A stretch of 57,021 nt of DNA from Enterocloster aldenensis (GTDB lineage Bacteria > Bacillota > Clostridia > Lachnospirales > Lachnospiraceae). Below the pieces are notes generated by a model. It was not told the DNA's origin. It did not search any database and worked only from the letters and a program-made list of their open reading frames with translations. The stretch spans positions 1 to 57,021 of the forward strand of contig NZ_QVEX01000024.1 in the NCBI RefSeq assembly GCF_003434055.1, read 5' to 3'. The position numbers and the translations under genes are program-made. Of the stretch, positions 50,710 to 57,021 are shown piece after piece; within the stretch, counting starts at the first letter, position 1, and each line of letters opens with the position of its first letter.

Positions 50710-51939
50710 ATGGAAAAGTTTATGAACTGGATGAGCGATGTGGTCGCTCCCAAAATGGAGGAACTGACGGGGAATGCATGGCTTTCTGCAATGCAGAAAG
50801 CCATCATCAAGACACTTCCCATGGTATTGGTGGGATCACTGATTACTATATACAACGTGCTTCGAAACTTCATACCGGCGTTGCCGGTACTTACCGCGCT
50901 TCGAGATTATACCTTCGGGTTGATTTCCCTGTTTATGGTATTTCTAATCCCCTATTATGTGTTGGAACTGAAAAAAAACAACAAGATGAAGCTGATTGCC
51001 GGATTTACCGGTGTGGCGTTATTCATGATTCTCGTGAACCCGGAGATTACTGACACAGGGTATGTATACCAGTTTTCAGCTTTTGGCGCAGGGGGTATGT
51101 TCGTTGCAATTGTGGCGGGTCTGTTTACTGCATTTGTCATGAACCTGTATGCAAAATTCACCTTTTTTAAGGAGGATTCCGTAATACCGGATTTTGTGAA
51201 GGAGTGGTTCGATTCCATGCTTCCAATCGCTACGGTGGTGCTGATTGGATGGCTGGTGGTCATCCAGCTTCACTTTGACATGTATGCGTTTATCGTGAAT
51301 TTCTTCTCACCGTTAAACAGCATTGCGCAGTCCCTGCCGGGCATGATTCTTCTGTATCTGATTCCAACTATCCTGTATTCCATGGGAATCAGCGGGTGGG
51401 TATTCCAGCCCATCTTAAATCCAATCGCGCTGGTGGCAATCACGGCCAATGCGGATGCGCTGGCGGCGGGCCTTGGCGCTTCACAGCCGTTTACCAATGA
51501 GGCGGTCTATGCATGGCTCAGCCTTGGTGGTCGCGGTGCAACGCTGCCTTTATCATTTATGCTGCTATTCGCGGCTTCCAAGCAGCTCAAGGCTCTTGGG
51601 AAAGCTTCAATCGTGCCAAGCCTGTTAAATATTAATGAACCGGTAGTGTTCGGGTGCGTGGCATGGAACCCGCTTCTGATGATTCCCATGTGGATTACGG
51701 CAATCGTGCTTCCGGTAATTACCTATCTGGCGCAGGTGACCGGTATGGTGGCGATTCCGGTGGAAGTGTTCAATATGTGGTACTGCCCGGTATTCATCAG
51801 TTCCTGGCTGGTCAACCATAGCCTGTCCGGGCTGGCTCTGACTGCCATAAACCTGGCGGTGGCGGCGATGATCTTCTTTCCGTTCTTCAAAATTTATGAC
51901 AGGCAGCAGTTGAAGCTGGAGCAGGAAGAAAATGAGTAA
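50710..51939 (+). CDS. PTS lactose/cellobiose-family IIC permease
   Basis: A 409-residue membrane transporter of the CelB/LicC family with about ten helices. The conserved region WLSLGGRGATLPLSFMLLFA and SLLNINEPVVFG is the sugar-site loop. It imports a beta-disaccharide or aryl-beta-glucoside with phosphorylation at C6. It starts 10 bases after IIB, and its end overlaps upstream ATG candidates of IIA. Confidence 0.94.
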   Translation: MEKFMNWMSDVVAPKMEELTGNAWLSAMQKAIIKTLPMVLVGSLITIYNVLRNFIPALPVLTALRDYTFGLISLFMVFLIPYYVLELKKNNKMKLIAGFTGVALFMILVNPEITDTGYVYQFSAFGAGGMFVAIVAGLFTAFVMNLYAKFTFFKEDSVIPDFVKEWFDSMLPIATVVLIGWLVVIQLHFDMYAFIVNFFSPLNSIAQSLPGMILLYLIPTILYSMGISGWVFQPILNPIALVAITANADALAAGLGASQPFTNEAVYAWLSLGGRGATLPLSFMLLFAASKQLKALGKASIVPSLLNINEPVVFGCVAWNPLLMIPMWITAIVLPVITYLAQVTGMVAIPVEVFNMWYCPVFISSWLVNHSLSGLALTAINLAVAAMIFFPFFKIYDRQQLKLEQEENE

Positions 51940-51955
51940 GGATAAGGAGTTTGCT

Positions 51956-53771
<1,816 letters not shown>

Positions 53772-53828
53772 GCGGGGAGAGTCCACAAAAAAGATGGGAT
53801 ACTAACAAAAACAGGGAGTGACAGATAC

Positions 53829-54854
53829 ATGGAGAAGCAGAGAATAAAAGCGGTGTGCTGCGCGGCGTCAGCGGGAGGTATGTGGGGGACAATCGGTCTG
53901 TTTGTCAGTCTTGCCGGGCGCCATGGCGTCCACTCCCTGGAGCTGACCGTGGTACGGATGGTAATCGGGGCAGCGGCTTTAGGGATAACGCTGCTGCTTT
54001 TAGACCGAAAGCTGCTTCGGATTAAAGTGTCGGATTTTCCATGGTTTGGAGCTGCGGGAATCTTGTGCCTGCTGCTTTTTAATGTCAGCTATGGAATTGC
54101 CATTGAAAAATCCTCTATGGCAGCGGCAGCGGTTCTTCTATATACGTCCCCCGTGTTTGTGACCGTCATTGCGGTGCCGGTATTCGGGGAGCGGATTTCC
54201 GGCAGGAAGCTGACGGCGGTCCTCCTTGCCATCACAGGCTGCGCCTTTGTGTCGGGAATCATGTCGGGAAATGTGACATTTCCGGCTGCTGCATTTTTCT
54301 GGGGAATCCTGGCCGCATTCGGATATGCTATGTACAGTATCATAGCAGGTGCGCTGCTGAAACGTTATCATGCGCTGACGGTACTGTTTTACGCATTCTT
54401 TTCGGCGGCCTGTGCGGGATGCTTTCTTGCAGATATGGGACATGTGGTGTATAGTATTACTCAAAAGCCGCAATTAGTACCAATTTTGGCAGCTGCGGCG
54501 TGTGTTTGCAATATTTTTTCCTATCTGCTTTATAATACGGCGCTGAAATACATGGAGCCGGGCAGCGTGTCGGTCATTGCATCGGTGGAGCCGGCCGTGG
54601 CCGCCATTCTGGGGGAGCTGATGCTGGGGGAGCATATGGGATTCTTTGGCGTGGCAGGTATTTTGTGCATTCTGGCTGCGATTGTTGTGTTAAACGGCCG
54701 GACAGGGAGAAGGGCATATGAGAGAAAAACATCTGGCGCTTATCCGGATCCTTGTGAATCGGGAGGAGTGGATGACGGCAAAACAGCTGTCCCTCCAGCT
54801 TCACATTTCGGAGCGCAGTGTGAAGAATTATATAGGGGAAATAAATTATTTTGA
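53829..54854 (+). CDS. EamA/DMT-family transporter with an out-of-frame tail
   Basis: A 341-residue frame. The first 295 residues are a ten-helix EamA drug/metabolite transporter (GGMWGTIGLFVSLAG, EKSSMAAAAVLLYTSPVFV, YNTALKYMEPGSVSVIASVE, GVAGILCILAAIVVLNG). The last 45 residues are hydrophilic and are read in a different frame from the following regulator gene, overlapping it by 137 bases. A normal protein would end near 54715, so a stop was probably lost by a frameshift or base change. Substrate unknown. Confidence 0.82.
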   Translation: MEKQRIKAVCCAASAGGMWGTIGLFVSLAGRHGVHSLELTVVRMVIGAAALGITLLLLDRKLLRIKVSDFPWFGAAGILCLLLFNVSYGIAIEKSSMAAAAVLLYTSPVFVTVIAVPVFGERISGRKLTAVLLAITGCAFVSGIMSGNVTFPAAAFFWGILAAFGYAMYSIIAGALLKRYHALTVLFYAFFSAACAGCFLADMGHVVYSITQKPQLVPILAAAACVCNIFSYLLYNTALKYMEPGSVSVIASVEPAVAAILGELMLGEHMGFFGVAGILCILAAIVVLNGRTGRRAYERKTSGAYPDPCESGGVDDGKTAVPPASHFGAQCEELYRGNKLF

Positions 54855-56646
54855 AACTAATCTGATTGAAGGTTCCAGAAAAGGTTATAGGATACAGCGG
54901 GAGCGGGGGCGGGAACTTTTGGGGAAACAGCAGCAGGCGAGCCTGCCGGAGACGCCGGGAGAACGGGTTAACTATATGATTGCGCAGCTTCTCACAAATG
55001 ACAGTGAAAATGGAGGAGGCATCGACCTCTATGATATCAGCGAGGAAATCTTTGTAAGTTTAGAGACGCTTAAAAAGGATTTAGTCAGAGTGAGGAAAAA
55101 ACTCAAGGAATACGGGCTTTATGCCAATGTGGCAGGTTCGGAGGTAACGCTGGAGGGGAGGGAGCTGGACAAGCGCCGTCTCTTAAGCGGCATTCTCTAC
55201 GAGGAGTTCAATAAGAATATAATGAGCCTGGATATGGTGCAGAAAGCATTTCCGGACTATAATATGGAACTGCTTCGGGATATTGTTCTGACGGAATGCA
55301 AGCGGTATCACTATTTTATCAATGACTACGCCATGGTGAACCTGATTCTGGATTTGGTCGTCAGCATGGACCGGATACGGAAGAATTGCACATTCCGCAC
55401 CCATGTGGCGGAAAAACACCGGTATGGAATCCGTGAGACAGAGTTTTCCGGGAGGATTGCAGGCCGGATCAAAGAGGCGTTCGCTGTTCGGTTTACGGAG
55501 TTGGAGATGGAGGAGCTGACCGCACTTCTGGTGAGCCATCTGATGAAGGTGGACTATGATACCTTAAACCGTGATAATATCCAGGACTTTATTGGGCCGG
55601 AGTGTTCAAAAATCGTTGGAAAGATTCTGGATTATCTTAATGAGAATTATTTTATTGATACGGAGAATGATGAGTTTGTAGTGAAATTTTCCGTTCATAT
55701 CCACAATCTCTTAAGGCGTCTGGATAATGAATATTCCACCAAGAATCCGCTGACAGAGCATATCAAGAATTCCTGCCCGCTGATTTTCGAGTGCGCAGTG
55801 GGCGTGGCAAACTGCTTAAGCCAGTTGACGGGATACCGGGTGGACGAGGATGAGATTGCCTATATCGCTCTGCATATCGGCGGAAATCTGGAAACCTGGG
55901 AGAATCAGAAGGACAAGCTGGGCTGCGTCCTCCTGTCCCCGCAGTATTATGATTTGGCAGATATCATGATGGAAAAGATTGAGGGAAGCTTTTCTGAGGA
56001 TCTGGTGGTCAAGACAGTAGTTACCAAGCCGTCAGAGCTTAAGCAGGTGCGCAGGGAGGAACTGATTATCTCCACCATAGCAGTCGAGCCGGAAGAGGGG
56101 CAGCAGGTGGTGCAGGTCAATCCATTTCTGCACGAGAGGGATCTTGCCGCAATCCGGAAAAAGATTGCAGAAATGAAGCAGGCTGGAAAGCAGAAGCGTC
56201 TGCGGGAGATGCTCTTGCAGATTACTTCCCCTGAGCTGTTCTGCAAAAATGGGGATATGGGGGACCGGAAACAGGCGCTCACCCATATGGTACGTGCCCT
56301 GGAAGAAAACGGTTATGTGGAAGAGGGCTTTATGGCGGAGGTAGAGGACCGGGAGGCTCATTCCTCCACGGCATTTGGAAGGCTGGCTGTGCCGCATTCT
56401 TTGAAAATGGAGGCCAGCCGTACCGGAGTATATATCCTGCTTAGTGATAAGCCGATTTCCTGGGGAGAGCATATGGTGAATGTGGTGCTGCTGTTTGCAA
56501 TCAACCGCCGGGACAGGGAGCTGTTCCATGAGATATTTGACAATCTGATTGTGCTTCTTTTGGAATACCAGAGCCTGGAAAAGGTGCTTGGCAGCAATAG
56601 CTATGAGGAATTTATTGAGGCGATACTGATGTGTGAACCGATATAA
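54718..56646 (+). CDS. LicR/BglG-type regulator with PRD and PTS domains
   Basis: A 642-residue multidomain regulator. N-terminal HTH units (MTAKQLSLQLHISERSVKNY, and a second near 85-130), two PRD domains at about 175-275 and 285-390 (conserved His in FSVHIHNLLRR and YIALHIGGN), a IIB-like region at about 400-485 and a C-terminal IIA type-2 domain with His560 in LAVPHS. The IIB-like region has no cysteine in the usual loop position (LLSPQYYD). Such proteins activate PTS operons when the sugar is present. ATG 54718 follows AGGGAGAAGGG. Confidence 0.88.
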   Translation: MREKHLALIRILVNREEWMTAKQLSLQLHISERSVKNYIGEINYFETNLIEGSRKGYRIQRERGRELLGKQQQASLPETPGERVNYMIAQLLTNDSENGGGIDLYDISEEIFVSLETLKKDLVRVRKKLKEYGLYANVAGSEVTLEGRELDKRRLLSGILYEEFNKNIMSLDMVQKAFPDYNMELLRDIVLTECKRYHYFINDYAMVNLILDLVVSMDRIRKNCTFRTHVAEKHRYGIRETEFSGRIAGRIKEAFAVRFTELEMEELTALLVSHLMKVDYDTLNRDNIQDFIGPECSKIVGKILDYLNENYFIDTENDEFVVKFSVHIHNLLRRLDNEYSTKNPLTEHIKNSCPLIFECAVGVANCLSQLTGYRVDEDEIAYIALHIGGNLETWENQKDKLGCVLLSPQYYDLADIMMEKIEGSFSEDLVVKTVVTKPSELKQVRREELIISTIAVEPEEGQQVVQVNPFLHERDLAAIRKKIAEMKQAGKQKRLREMLLQITSPELFCKNGDMGDRKQALTHMVRALEENGYVEEGFMAEVEDREAHSSTAFGRLAVPHSLKMEASRTGVYILLSDKPISWGEHMVNVVLLFAINRRDRELFHEIFDNLIVLLLEYQSLEKVLGSNSYEEFIEAILMCEPI

Positions 56647-56661
56647 AGGGAGAGAAATAGG

Positions 56662-56919
56662 ATGAAGGGATACCGGTATGTGATTACGAACCCGGAAGGG
56701 CTTCATGCAAGGATTGCTGTAAATCTGGCGAAAATCTGCCGCGATGCGGAGGGCCGGATTGTGGTGTCTGCCGGAGACAGGAAGGCGGACGGGAAGGAAG
56801 TTTTTGCAGTGATGAATCTATATGCTGTGAAAGGGGATGAGTTGGTATTTCTGGTGGAGGGTGGAGACGAGGAGGAAATCTTGCGGCAGATTCAGGAGTT
56901 TTGCGTTTCACAGCTTTAG
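56662..56919 (+). CDS. HPr-like phosphocarrier with Glu46
   Basis: An 85-residue HPr-family protein. The phosphorylated His15 is in EGLHARIA (the usual HARPA has Ile in place of Pro). At position 46, where HPr of Firmicutes has the regulatory Ser, there is Glu (DGKEVFAVMNL). It can probably pass phosphate to PTS proteins but cannot be phosphorylated by HPr kinase at that site. GGGAGAG precedes ATG 56662. It is the last gene of the PTS operon and probably dedicated to it. Confidence 0.88.
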   Translation: MKGYRYVITNPEGLHARIAVNLAKICRDAEGRIVVSAGDRKADGKEVFAVMNLYAVKGDELVFLVEGGDEEEILRQIQEFCVSQL

Positions 56920-56930
56920 CAGTCAATCAT

Positions 56931-56979
56931 AACCGGAAGATATTTGGAGAGAGACACTCGGGATATCTTCCGGTTTTTT
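56931..56979 (+). terminator. Strong terminator of the PTS operon
   Basis: Perfect 13-base arms AACCGGAAGATAT (56931-56943) and ATATCTTCCGGTT (56963-56975) with a 19-base loop and a run of Ts. Confidence 0.92.
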
Positions 56980-57021
56980 GTTATGGGCTTTAGCCTGTTG
57001 AGTATGTCGGAGTTTTTCGTG

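Overview
The window looks like a chromosomal segment of a gut clostridium of the Lachnospiraceae type (Enterocloster/Clostridium XIVa-like). This is inferred from a mid-GC Firmicutes gene set with strong GGAGG ribosome sites, a class II orotidine decarboxylase, the pyrF-pyrK-pyrD...pyrE order, a CIRCE-controlled Hsp20, a SigI/RsgI pair and several PTS and ABC sugar systems. Species identity cannot be fixed from sequence reading alone. No rRNA, tRNA or CRISPR array was recognised.

Layout. 1-4250: an Rrf2 regulator followed by a carbon monoxide dehydrogenase operon (cooS, CooF-type ferredoxin, FAD/NAD oxidoreductase). 4250-9260: Nif3-like protein, Mrp/NBP35 Fe-S ATPase, small alarmone synthetase, tandem GNAT protein, LrgA/LrgB pair. 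9300-19420: oligoendopeptidase F, MATE exporter, GNAT proteins, phospholipase D-like protein, YtcJ-type amidohydrolase, Hsp20 with CIRCE, methyltransferase. 19585-22343: pyrF, pyrK, pyrD.

22345-33650: an AT-rich accessory island of about 11 kb lies between pyrD and pyrE, genes that normally adjoin in this group. It holds a frameshifted IS3-family element, an EcoRI-family restriction-modification locus, an intact IS110-family element placed inside that locus, relics of a Tn916-type integrase and excisionase, relics of IS4 and IS1182 transposases, and an XRE regulator with a third DNA methyltransferase. The restriction locus is the most striking part: one EcoRI/RsrI-type endonuclease is accompanied by both an M.EcoRI-type and an M.RsrI-type methyltransferase, two unrelated enzymes each known from a separate GAATTC system.

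33680-39000: pyrE, small membrane proteins, an M29-type aminopeptidase, a chloramphenicol acetyltransferase-like gene under a consensus promoter with twin palindromic operators, and a FadR-type regulator. 39227-46149: a sugar regulon (ROK repressor, BadF/GlcNAc-kinase-like ATPase, putative glycoside hydrolase, RbsA/RbsC/RbsB-type ABC transporter). 46377-50069: sigma factor SigI, an RsgI-like anti-sigma factor with a long Asp/Gly/Arg repeat tail, a DUF1905-nitroreductase fusion and a secreted PepSY protein with an Asp-rich tail; sigI and the secreted gene share an unusual ACCCCG-N18-CGTA motif that resembles a SigI promoter. 50394-56919: a complete lichenan/cellobiose-type PTS operon (IIB, IIC, IIA, GH1 phospho-glucosidase, EamA transporter, LicR/BglG-type regulator, HPr-like protein), ending in a strong terminator. 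The GH1 enzyme has Gln where the acid/base Glu is expected, and the HPr-like protein has Glu at the regulatory Ser46 position.
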